In this document: one piece after another, positions 1-7,300 of the stretch | How the letters are laid out: each line of letters opens with the position of its first letter | Position numbering within the stretch: the first letter of the stretch is position 1 | Assembly (NCBI GenBank): GCA_031404455.1 | Contig: JANNHP010000303.1 | Location: 1-12,492 of the forward strand | Direction of reading: 5' to 3' | Origin: JANNHP01 sp031404455 | GTDB taxonomy: Bacteria; Planctomycetota; JAJSAM01; JAJVHW01 | DNA: 12,492 nt | Made by a program: the position numbers and the translations under genes | The notes under the pieces: generated by a model | Databases searched by the model: none | Seen by the model: the letters and a program-made list of their open reading frames with translations, nothing else | Told to the model about the DNA's origin: nothing

Positions 1-60
1 CGCGGCCGGTCCGCGGCTACCGCCGTCGCCTGCCTCGTCTCCCCGCCATCCGAAACTGCC

Positions 61-87
61 TCGAATGACGCGCCTCGCGTCATTCGA
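61..87 (-). terminator. Hairpin overlapping the stop codon of the hexuloisomerase gene
   Basis: Positions 61-72 and 76-87 form a perfect 12-bp inverted repeat around a 3-base loop. The stop codon of the minus-strand gene (80-82) lies inside the stem. Read on the minus strand, the hairpin is followed within about 10 bases by a short TTT run, not a full U-tract. It is therefore best read as a weak intrinsic terminator or a 3'-end stabilising hairpin for the pyrK-hexuloisomerase transcript. Positions 1-60 beyond it hold nothing I can identify. Confidence 0.5.
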
Positions 88-625
88 GCTGGGTGTGCTG
101 CTTCGCCATGTCCGCCTCGGTGATCCCGAGACGGCGCATGGCCAGCATCACGAGGGCGTCGCAGTAGACGAGGAGACTCTGCTCGAAGATCGTCCCGAGC
201 GGCTGACGGCTCTTCCCGCCGGCGCCGACCGGGATGACGAACACATCGTCGACGCCCTTCGCGAGCGGGCTCTTCGCCGTCATCGTGACGACGGCCGCGC
301 GCGCGCCGACCTCGTGCGCCTTCTCGACGTACGTCTTCAGCGTGCGGCTCCTGCCGTAACGCGTGCAGCAGAGGAGCAGGTCGCCCTTCTTGATCGACGG
401 CGTCGTCGTCTCGCCGACGACGTAGACGTCGAAGTCGAGGTGCATGAGGCGCATGGCGAGGCCGCGCGCCACGAGTCCGCTGCGGCCGATGCCCGCGACG
501 AACACGCGTTTGCTGCCGCGCATGAGATCGAGCAGGCGCTCCATCTCCGCGCGGTCCACGTCGGCTGCGACCGAGGCGAGCTCCGCCACGATCGCGCTCA
601 GTGGATCGAACGCATCAGATCCCAA
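80..625 (-). CDS. hxlB: 6-phospho-3-hexuloisomerase-like SIS-domain protein
   Basis: Predicted 181-aa SIS-domain sugar isomerase. The family interconverts D-arabino-hex-3-ulose 6-phosphate and fructose 6-phosphate in the ribulose monophosphate pathway, in the cytoplasm. Visible family features are GRSG (residues 47-50), MRLMHL (58-63), VGETTTP (70-76), SPLAK (119-123), PLGTIFE (142-148) and the terminal DMAKQH..LE (172-181). Length matches the family (about 180-190 aa). I chose the TTG at 623-625 because GGTGGAGG lies 7 bases upstream, and because residues further upstream are only pyrK read out of frame. The gene overlaps the pyrK end by 28 bp, so it is probably translationally coupled. Oddity: the usual SGSGET sugar-phosphate loop reads TRYGRS (88-93), so substrate or activity may have shifted. 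No hexulose-phosphate synthase partner is in the window. Alternative: a PHI-fold isomerase with another substrate. Confidence 0.82.
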   Translation of the reverse strand: MGSDAFDPLSAIVAELASVAADVDRAEMERLLDLMRGSKRVFVAGIGRSGLVARGLAMRLMHLDFDVYVVGETTTPSIKKGDLLLCCTRYGRSRTLKTYVEKAHEVGARAAVVTMTAKSPLAKGVDDVFVIPVGAGGKSRQPLGTIFEQSLLVYCDALVMLAMRRLGITEADMAKQHTQLE

Positions 626-1467
626 CGGATCGCCTCCACCGGGAACACGGGCCCCTCGATGCAGCTCTTCACGTAGCGATAGCCCTCGGGCCGCGACGCG
701 TCGAGCACCGGCACGACACACGACGCGCACGCGCCGAAGCCGCACGGCATCGTCTCCTCGGTGGAGACCTCGCACGGGAAATCGAGTCCGCGCCCTCGGG
801 CGCGCTCCACGACCGTCGCGAGCGAGCGGAACATGGGGTTCGGGCCGCAGGCGAGGACGCGGACGCCCGGCGCGAGCATCGGCTCGACGAGGTCGGTGAC
901 GTATCCCTTGTGACCGAGGCTCCCGTCGTCGGTGGCGATCTTCACGTCGCAGCCGAGGGCGCGGATCTCATCGGCGAGGTAGACGTGGTCGCGGTCGCGT
1001 CCGCCGACGACGTAGCTGATGCGCTGCGTCTTCGACCGATCGCGCAGCGCGCGGGCGACGATCGCGAACGGCGCGGCACCGACCCCGCCGGCGACGAGGA
1101 TCATGTGCTCCGCGGGCGAGCCGAGGTCGTACGGGCGGCCGAGCGGGCCGAGAACGCCGATCGGCTCGCCCGGCCGGCGCTCGGAGAGGGCGCGAGTGCC
1201 CGGCCCGATGACGACGAGGAGGATGGCGATCCCCGTCGGCGGGGCTGCTGGGCCGTTGTCGTGGACGACGTCGCAGACGCTGAAGGCACGAGAGAGGAAG
1301 GGATCGAGGCACTGGCGCGGGCGCAGCATGACGAACTGGCCGGGCTTTGTGCGGGCGGCGACCTCGGGGCAGCGGATCTCGAGCCGGAACGAGCCGGGGG
1401 CGACTTCGGCGTTCGCCGTGACGGTGCCTTCGTGGGTGAGATCGCCGGAGAGCGGATACTCGTGCAT
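598..1467 (-). CDS. pyrK: Dihydroorotate dehydrogenase B, electron-transfer subunit PyrK
   Basis: Predicted 289-aa iron-sulfur flavoprotein that passes electrons from dihydroorotate oxidation by PyrD to NAD+, in pyrimidine synthesis. The ferredoxin-reductase-like fold is clear: an FAD-binding RAFS motif (60-63), the nucleotide-binding AGGVGAAP (126-133), GPNPM (208-212), and a C-terminal [2Fe-2S] site C242-x4-C247-x2-C250-x18-C269 within STEETMPCGFGACASC, matching the SLEERMACG...C pattern of PyrK. The ATG at 1465-1467 is chosen because conserved sequence begins just after it. The frame stays open upstream to 1701, but that part is Arg/Gly-rich and unlike the family. The Shine-Dalgarno is poor. 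pyrD, the usual neighbour, is not in the window, and an overlapping hexuloisomerase follows instead. A related sulfide dehydrogenase or NfnA-like subunit is less likely given the Cys spacing. Confidence 0.88.
   Translation of the reverse strand: MHEYPLSGDLTHEGTVTANAEVAPGSFRLEIRCPEVAARTKPGQFVMLRPRQCLDPFLSRAFSVCDVVHDNGPAAPPTGIAILLVVIGPGTRALSERRPGEPIGVLGPLGRPYDLGSPAEHMILVAGGVGAAPFAIVARALRDRSKTQRISYVVGGRDRDHVYLADEIRALGCDVKIATDDGSLGHKGYVTDLVEPMLAPGVRVLACGPNPMFRSLATVVERARGRGLDFPCEVSTEETMPCGFGACASCVVPVLDASRPEGYRYVKSCIEGPVFPVEAIRWDLMRSIH
633..640 (-). promoter_or_regulatory. Shine-Dalgarno for the TTG start of the hexuloisomerase, inside pyrK
   Basis: On the minus strand GGTGGAGG (640 to 633) is followed by a 7-base spacer and then TTG at 625-623. 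This is a near-ideal ribosome binding site lying in the last codons of pyrK. It decides the start of the downstream gene, which has no in-frame ATG before residue 28. Confidence 0.6.
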
Positions 1468-1710
1468 TGCGGCGGCATCGTAGCGGCGGCCCCGCCGACC
1501 GGCCCCGAATCGACCCCGAAGGGCCCTCCCCCGCCACCACCTCGCGCGTCTCCCTTGGAAATGCGCGGCCGCACCGCGTTCCCGCGGGTCGCCGGAGGCC
1601 AGGACGGCGCGTGCCGGAGACGTCGACCGGTCGCTCCCGTCACGTACCAGGTCCGTTCGAGAGCCCCGAAAGTTACATCGCGAAATCCGCAGCCTCGGCA
1701 AACCCGCCGC
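1468..1710. other. Intergenic region between the amidase and pyrK
   Basis: No convincing gene lies here; the pyrK frame is open across most of it but encodes an Arg-rich, unconserved-looking stretch. On the minus strand a weak promoter match is present: TTGCCG (1701-1696), 18-base spacer, TGTAAC (1677-1672), each 4 of 6 to the sigma-70 consensus. It would give pyrK a leader of about 200 nt. A 10-bp palindrome CGACCGGTCG lies at 1624-1633, and a 6-bp stem with one G-U pair at 1656-1670. I see no PyrR-type attenuator that I can defend. Confidence 0.3.
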
Positions 1711-2517
1711 TCACGACTCGCCGCGCAGCCTCCGGTAGACGTCCGGCCGCCGGTCCGAGAGGAACGGGAACTTCGCCCGCACCTCGGCGACGCGCGCCGC
1801 GTCGACGTCGCCCTCGAGGACGAGTTCCTCACCGGGCCGCGCGAACGCGTCCGCGACGAGTTCTCCGAGCGGCGAGACGAGTGCCGACTCGCCGTCGTAG
1901 ACGAGTCCCCCGCCCTCGCCGACCCGGTTGACGCCGAGGACGTACGCCTGCGTCTCGATCGCGCGCGCGACGAGGAGGGCGCGCCAGTGCGCAGACCGGG
2001 GCCGCGGCCAGTTCGCGACGACGACGAAGAGGTCCGTCGCGGGCGCCGCGAGCGCCCAGAGCTCGGGGAACCGCAGGTCGTAGCAGACGAGCGGGGTGAC
2101 GCGGACACCGTCCGCTGCGAACGTCGTCACCGACTCGCCGGACTCGTAGTGCTCGGATTCGCCGCCGTAGCGGAACGGGTGGATCTTGGCGTACCGGTGG
2201 ACCACGCCCGCCGGCGTCGCCGCGAGGAACACGTTCCGCGTGCGGCCCCAGTCCGCCCGCGACTGCGCGACGCTCCCGCAGACCGTGGCGCCGGTCGCGC
2301 GCGACGTCTCCGCGAGGAACCGCTCGGACGGCCCGCCCTCGGGTTCCGAGGCGACCTCGGGCCGCATCGAGAAGCCGGTCGCCCACATCTCGGGCAGCGC
2401 GACGAGCGCCGCCCCGCGGGCCGCCGCTTCGCGGATGCGAGGCTCGAGCGCGAGGCGGTTCGCGTCGGGAGACTCCCACGCGATGTCGGTCTGGATCGCC
2501 GCGACGCGCAAGCTCAC
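1711..2517 (-). CDS. Carbon-nitrogen hydrolase, omega-amidase (YafV/Nit2)-like
   Basis: Predicted 268-aa cytoplasmic nitrilase-superfamily amidase. The catalytic triad is readable: Glu43 in LPEMW, Lys111 in YAKIHPF, and Cys145 in VCYDLRFPELW. The sequence ANWPRPRSAHWRALLVARAIE followed by GVNRVG is typical of the YafV/Nit2 branch, whose members hydrolyse the amides of 2-oxoglutaramate and 2-oxosuccinamate left by glutamine and asparagine transaminases. Length fits the family (about 250-280 aa). The start is GTG at 2515-2517, placed just before the SLRVAAIQTDI opening strand; the purine-rich GCGAGGGG directly before it is closer than ideal. The gene lies upstream of pyrK on the same strand, but the 243-bp gap argues against tight coupling. 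A 7-bp inverted repeat sits 12 bases upstream of the start. The precise amide substrate is inferred from subfamily resemblance only. Confidence 0.85.
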   Translation of the reverse strand: MSLRVAAIQTDIAWESPDANRLALEPRIREAAARGAALVALPEMWATGFSMRPEVASEPEGGPSERFLAETSRATGATVCGSVAQSRADWGRTRNVFLAATPAGVVHRYAKIHPFRYGGESEHYESGESVTTFAADGVRVTPLVCYDLRFPELWALAAPATDLFVVVANWPRPRSAHWRALLVARAIETQAYVLGVNRVGEGGGLVYDGESALVSPLGELVADAFARPGEELVLEGDVDAARVAEVRAKFPFLSDRRPDVYRRLRGES

Positions 2518-2528
2518 CCCCTCGCAAT

Positions 2529-2549
2529 CGGTCCGCGTGCGCCGGACCG
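2529..2549. promoter_or_regulatory. Inverted repeat in a divergent intergenic region, operator candidate
   Basis: CGGTCCG (2529-2535) and CGGACCG (2543-2549) are perfect inverted 7-mers around a 7-base spacer. They are centred in the 66-bp gap between the divergent amidase (start 2517) and the 98-aa protein (start 2584). The sequence TAAGAT (2555-2560), a 4 of 6 match to a -10 box for the plus-strand gene, lies just to its right, with no good -35. The placement suits a protein-binding site acting on both genes, but random short repeats are common at this GC content. Confidence 0.3.
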
Positions 2550-2583
2550 GGCACTAAGATCCCACGTCCCAGGAGAACTTCCG

Positions 2584-2880
2584 ATGCCGCAGCCGAACGA
2601 CTTCCTCGTCAAGCGCGAGGAGAAGACCGCGCAGAAGAACCCGGCCGAGGAAGCCGTCTTCACCTATTTCGGCCCGCTCGGCACGACCCAGCGGTTCCGG
2701 TTCCTCGTGCTCAAGGAGGCGGGCGACACACTCTGCCTCCTGCCGGGTGCCGAGGCGCGCTTCAAGGTCGGCCTGAAGGCGATCCGGTGGGACCAGGCCG
2801 AGGGCGGCACCTCGACCAACTACCTCGTGCTGAAGACCAAGGCCAACCGCATCGACCTGCGCCGCCTCGCCGACTCGTAG
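2584..2880 (+). CDS. Hypothetical 98-aa basic protein
   Basis: I do not recognise this family. The 98-aa product has no signal peptide, membrane segment or cysteine-rich site. Residues 1-25 are polar and lysine-rich (REEKTAQKNPAEEA). The rest alternates hydrophobic and charged residues in a way that suggests a small beta-rich domain: FTYFGPLG, RFRFLVLK, FKVGLKAIRW, NYLVLKTK. The ATG start is supported by CAGGAGAA (2570-2577), 6 bases upstream. G or C dominates third codon positions, as in a real gene. It is transcribed away from the amidase and towards the pilin cassette, but a 236-bp gap separates it from the latter. It is a single-gene unit as far as can be seen. Confidence 0.6.
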   Translation: MPQPNDFLVKREEKTAQKNPAEEAVFTYFGPLGTTQRFRFLVLKEAGDTLCLLPGAEARFKVGLKAIRWDQAEGGTSTNYLVLKTKANRIDLRRLADS

Positions 2881-3116
2881 CCGATTCCCGGCCAAGCCTG
2901 GCTTCAGCCTGACGAGCGCCCCCGATCCGCGGCCGCCGCGCGGACCCAGGCTACGGGCGCAGACTGAGCGGCCCGCGTCTCGCCTCGGGATCCTCAAGAT
3001 GATCGACTCGGCCCATTTCCGGCCGATTCGGGAATGAACTTTCTCAAGCGTTTCTCGCTCGTTTCCGCGGATCCGCGCCGCCGATACGGAGGACGTCCGG
3101 GAGTTCGCAGATCCCC
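2881..3116 (+). other. Intergenic region and leader of the pilin cassette, with hairpins
   Basis: No gene is supported here. Two hairpins are visible. One has a 6-bp GC stem (2926-2931 with 2939-2944) and no following T-run. The other has an 8-bp stem with one G-T pair (3014-3021 with 3029-3036) and a 7-base loop, followed by a pyrimidine-rich stretch containing CTTTCTC and GTTTCTCGC. The second could terminate transcripts from the upstream gene or act in the pilin leader. I found no sigma-70 or sigma-54 promoter good enough to call. A short frame from ATG 3034 runs into the pilin gene out of frame and looks random. Confidence 0.35.
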
Positions 3117-4301
3117 ATGCGCAGAAACCAATCAGGCTCGCTCCTCGTCTGGGCGCTGTTCGCGATGGTCGTCGTCACGGGGCTCCTCTTCGTCGGGATG
3201 GAGAACCTGCGCGCGTCGTCGGTCGCCACCCAGACGCGCTTCCGCGCGCACGGCCAGGCGCTCGACCTCGCACGGGCGGGAGTCGTCGACGCCTACGCGT
3301 GGTTCCGCCGGCAGGCGACGCAGCCCGTGACGACCTTCGCCCCGCGCCTCGACCTCGCCGCGACCCCGCCGGTCAACGACACCGACGATCCGGGCCTCGG
3401 ACTCGTCCGTGAGTTCCAGATCAGCCCCGGTTACTGGGGACGGTACGAAGTGAGGCGGTTCGTCGATCGCGACGGCAACGGACGCGCGGACCCGGGCGAA
3501 GGCGTGTCGGACACGACCGCGGCCCGCGGCCTCGCGGGCGCCGGGACGATCTGGAGCATCGAGTCGCACGGCTACGTCTACCGGCAGGTCGATCCCTCGG
3601 TGCTCTGGAACCTCCCCCCGAACGAACGGATCGCCGGGGCGTTCGTCGCCACCGAGGTCCGGCGGCTCTCGCTCGTCCCGCCGGGCGCCGCGGCGATCTG
3701 CTGTTCGCGCGGCGACCGGGTCACCGTGGGAAGTCGCGGCCGCGTGGACGGCACGACGGCGGCGGGCGCGGTCTTCCCCACCACCACCGGCAACCCCGTC
3801 GTCACCGGACAGCTCACCGGCGCGCCCGCGAGCGGCGGCGTTCCCGGATACTCCGCGGGCTTCACGGCCGTGTTCGGCCTGACGTCCGACGAGCTGAAGT
3901 CGGTGGCGAACGTGCGGCAGCCCGGCACGCAGCGCCTCCCGAACCCGATCCCGGAGAACGGCATCGTGTTCGTCGAGGGCAACCTCACCGTCACGAGCGC
4001 GGGACCGCTGCGCGGGACGGGGATCCTCGTCGTCGACGGGAACCTCACGATCGCCGCCAACTCCAACACGTACTTCACCGGCCTCGTCTACGTGACCGGC
4101 AACTACTCGCAGTCGGCGCCGTCGATGGTGCGCGGCTCGGTGGTCGTGGGCGGGACCGCGAACGTCACCGGCACCGCGGACTTCGCGGAGCTCGTGTATG
4201 ACCGCGGCGTGATCGACCGTCTCCTGCAGCAGATCGGCCGTTACCGGATCTCGAAAGCGATGCACCGCCTCGACGCGGATGCCATCGGAGGTGTTCGATG
4301 A
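3117..4301 (+). CDS. PilX/GspK-like minor pilin with a predicted beta-helical C-terminal region
   Basis: Predicted 394-aa exported pilin-like protein. The N-terminus has a short basic leader ending in Gly7 and then a hydrophobic helix (SLLVWALFAMVVVTGLLFVG, about 8-27), the layout of PilX/GspK-type minor pilins. The position that is Glu5 in most pilins is Trp12 here, as expected for GspK-like proteins, which also lack it. Residues 117-128 (DRDGNGRADPGE) fit a calcium-binding EF-hand-like loop (D1, D3, N5, G6, D9, E12). Residues about 282-350 carry short repeated strands such as GIVFVEGNLTV, GILVVDGNLTI and GLVYVTGNYS, suggesting a small beta-helix. A CC pair lies near 195. The ATG lacks a close Shine-Dalgarno (GGAG lies 13 bases upstream). 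It is the first gene of a three-gene cassette and its stop overlaps the next start (ATGA). Confidence 0.85.
   Translation: MRRNQSGSLLVWALFAMVVVTGLLFVGMENLRASSVATQTRFRAHGQALDLARAGVVDAYAWFRRQATQPVTTFAPRLDLAATPPVNDTDDPGLGLVREFQISPGYWGRYEVRRFVDRDGNGRADPGEGVSDTTAARGLAGAGTIWSIESHGYVYRQVDPSVLWNLPPNERIAGAFVATEVRRLSLVPPGAAAICCSRGDRVTVGSRGRVDGTTAAGAVFPTTTGNPVVTGQLTGAPASGGVPGYSAGFTAVFGLTSDELKSVANVRQPGTQRLPNPIPENGIVFVEGNLTVTSAGPLRGTGILVVDGNLTIAANSNTYFTGLVYVTGNYSQSAPSMVRGSVVVGGTANVTGTADFAELVYDRGVIDRLLQQIGRYRISKAMHRLDADAIGGVR
4287..4293 (+). promoter_or_regulatory. Shine-Dalgarno deciding the start of the giant prepilin
   Basis: GGAGGTG at 4287-4293 has its GGAGG core 6 bases before the ATG at 4298. This supports that start over the internal in-frame ATG at residue 10. 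It lies in the last codons of the preceding pilin gene, whose TGA overlaps the ATG. Confidence 0.6.
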
Positions 4302-7300
4302 CTCCCCGCCGTTCAACGCCCGCGATGCGCCGCACGGTAGGCGAACGCGGGTTCAGCATGATCGAGGTCCTGATCTCCGCCGGGATCCTCGCCATCGTCT
4401 CGGCCAGCGCGGTGATGTTCCTCCTGACCGAGTGGCGCCAGGAGGCGCTCAACCGCGACCGCGAGTTCGCGAGCGACCGCGCGCAGTCGATCCTCGAGGA
4501 ACTGCGTGCCTTCGCCGAGGCGAGCGAGAGCAACGACGCCGCGACGCTCGACCAGTTCGACAACGGCACCGGCTTCTCCTACTCGCTCACGACGCTCCAC
4601 CAGCCCGCCCCGAACGCCACGCTCTTCGTCGACCCGGCGGACCCCATCTCGGGCAACGTCCGCACGTCGGACCTGAAGTGGCGTTTCGCGCGGCGCATCA
4701 CCGTGCGCCACTTCCCGGGCGTCGACCAGCGCGACCTGCGCGTCGTCACGGTGCGCGTCTTCCTGAACGCGGGCGCCGACTTCCCGCCGGGTGCCGAGAT
4801 CGCCAACTGTTCCACCGTCATCCGCACGGTCGCGGAGACGACCCCGCCGTCGCAGGTGTACGACGTGTACTTCGTGGCACTCGAGAACGTGCCCGGCTGG
4901 TGGGTGTACATGGACACCATCCGCCCGTTCGTCGAGGCGTCGCTGCAGGACCTCGTCGGCCGCAACCCCGGCCTGAAGTTCCGCACGCACTGGATCACCA
5001 AGCTCGGCTACGGGCGAAACCCCGGCTACACGCCCTTCTTCAACGACGCGACGCCCTCCACCGACCCGATCTCCTACGCCTACTTCTACCCCGGCCTCAT
5101 GCCGACGGGCAGCGCGTCGCAGCGCTACTACGTGCCGGAGAACGTCGCGGCGCGCGTCAACGTCGACGGGCTCATCCGGAACGGCTACGACGCCACGTCG
5201 AACCCGTTCCCGTACTCGCTCGCCGACCAGCACAACCACTGCCTCCGCCTCCCCGAGGAGGAGGCGCTCTTTGCCGCGCGCGTCGCCGCCGGACAGGAGA
5301 AGGACTCCGAGCCGACGTGGCGCCTGCTCCTCGAGCGCATGAACTCGGACCCCGAGGCGTACCGCAACGCGATCATCGTGAACCTCCACGGCGAGCTGAT
5401 GCCGTTGCCGCCCGTGCGCAACTACAGCGACGCGGCGCGCGATCCGGAGGGCCGTCCCGGCGTCCGCGTCGTGACGCACCCGGAGAAGATCCGCTTCACG
5501 CGGCTCGCCTCGGGCGCGAGCGACGACGTGCGCCTGCGCGTCTACAGCTACCGCACGACGCCCGCGGTCAGCCCCGAGCGTCTCGACGCGCCGATCCTTC
5601 TCGAGATCCCCGGCATCGATCTCACGGCCAACGTGAACGGCACGGGCGCCGGCGCCGTGACGCTCGGCATCGGCCGGATCCGCGGCGGACTCGACCTGAA
5701 CCCGGTCGACGGCACGCGCGACCCGTACGCGGCGGACACGTGCCCCGTGGTCGTCGGCGCGACGACCGTGCGGGCGCTCGCCTATCCCGGCGAGATGTAC
5801 GCCCGCGTCTACTGGAACGCGACGGCCCTCGCCGGCACGGGCGCGACGGTCGTCGAACTGCACAACTCGCCGGTCACGAGCGCTCGCGTGGGCAACCAGG
5901 GACTCGACTCGACGCGCTACCTCTACGGGATGGAGTACATCCCGTGCTCGATGGAGGCCTCGAACGACTTCTCCGTCAACCTCGCGAACTCGACCGTGGT
6001 CTCGAAGAACACGGCGCGCTGGACGGTCCGCATCCCCTACGACCGGCTCGGCAGCGCGGACCGCCGGCTCGCGGTCACGACGCGCATCGGCCACGGCGAC
6101 GGCAGCGTCACCGCCCCCGACTCGGCCGCCTTCGCGACGGGGATCATGTTCCCGCCCGCGTCGCGCCACCAGCCCGAGAACGTCTCGCGCACGTACACGT
6201 GGTGGGCGGAGTCGCCCGAAGTCGTCCCCTACACCGAGCGATACCAGTACCTCGGCGACGCGCGCCACTGCCCTTACGCCGACCTGAAGTCGGGCGGAAC
6301 GTCCTTCCCCAACGGCTACAACTGGTACTTCGACGACATGCAGAACGCGTCGAGCAACGCGTTCACGTCGTGGCCCGGCTTCGACGCGGCGCGGATGAAG
6401 AACGACGGCACGACGACCAACGACGGCTGGCTCGGCCGGTCCGAGATCGACCTGCCTCGCTTCTTCCGGCTGACGCGCGAGGGCCTCCAGCGCTCCGAGT
6501 CGCTCTTCACCACGCTGACCGGCTTCTCGTACTACTACGTCGGCCTCGGCAACGAGATCGGCTACGACTCGGCCAACGGCTACGCGAGCAGCATCCCGGT
6601 CAACGGCCAGCCCTACGGCGGCTCCGGAGCGGGATACGAGCAGTCGATCACCAACGCCGCCGCCACTTGGGGGACGGGCGTCAAGTACGTCCGCTCGAAC
6701 GCGGCCGGGACCTACTGGTGGGAGAAGAACTGGCTCGGAGAGCTCTGCCCCGACAGCGAATGGGCGACGTCGTGGAAGGTCCCGGCGAACGAGGACACCG
6801 ACACCACCGCGGGCGCGCGCAAGGGCAACCTGCCGTCCGGGTCTTCGTCGACGACGTACCGTCAGGTCGCCCGCGACGCGATCGCCGTGAGCCTGCCCTC
6901 GGGCACCACGCTGCGCCCGGTCCAGCGGCGTCTCAGCGCCGAGGGCTGCACGTCGCTCTTCAACATCGGCACGGCGGCGAGCACCTTCCACCACCAGTCG
7001 GCGGACGGCACCTTCGGCGCCATCGCCGACGGCGGCACGGAGGTCGGAACCGACTTCCACTTCCCGCTTCCGGCCTCGGCCCCCATCAGCCGTCCGTTCC
7101 GGCTCGCCACGAACACGACGGGCGGCGTCGGCGACGAGTTCAGCTACACCGGCGACTACCCGCGGGCGACCGCCGCCATCCGCCGCAACTACTACGGCCA
7201 CTCGAGCGGCGCCACGGGCTCGGCCCTCGTCGAGGTCTCGACGGCTGGACTGCCGCACTCGGCGTTCGTCGTGGTGAGCGGGATCGACCGCACGACCGAG

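Noticed and set aside
1468..1701. N-terminal extension of PyrK
   Set aside because: The frame is open, but the Arg/Gly-rich sequence has no resemblance to the family and contains no sensible start with a ribosome binding site.
601..2880. A 759-codon plus-strand frame running into the 98-aa protein
   Set aside because: It is antisense to pyrK and the amidase, both with clear motifs. Only the last 98 codons, with their own Shine-Dalgarno, are supported.
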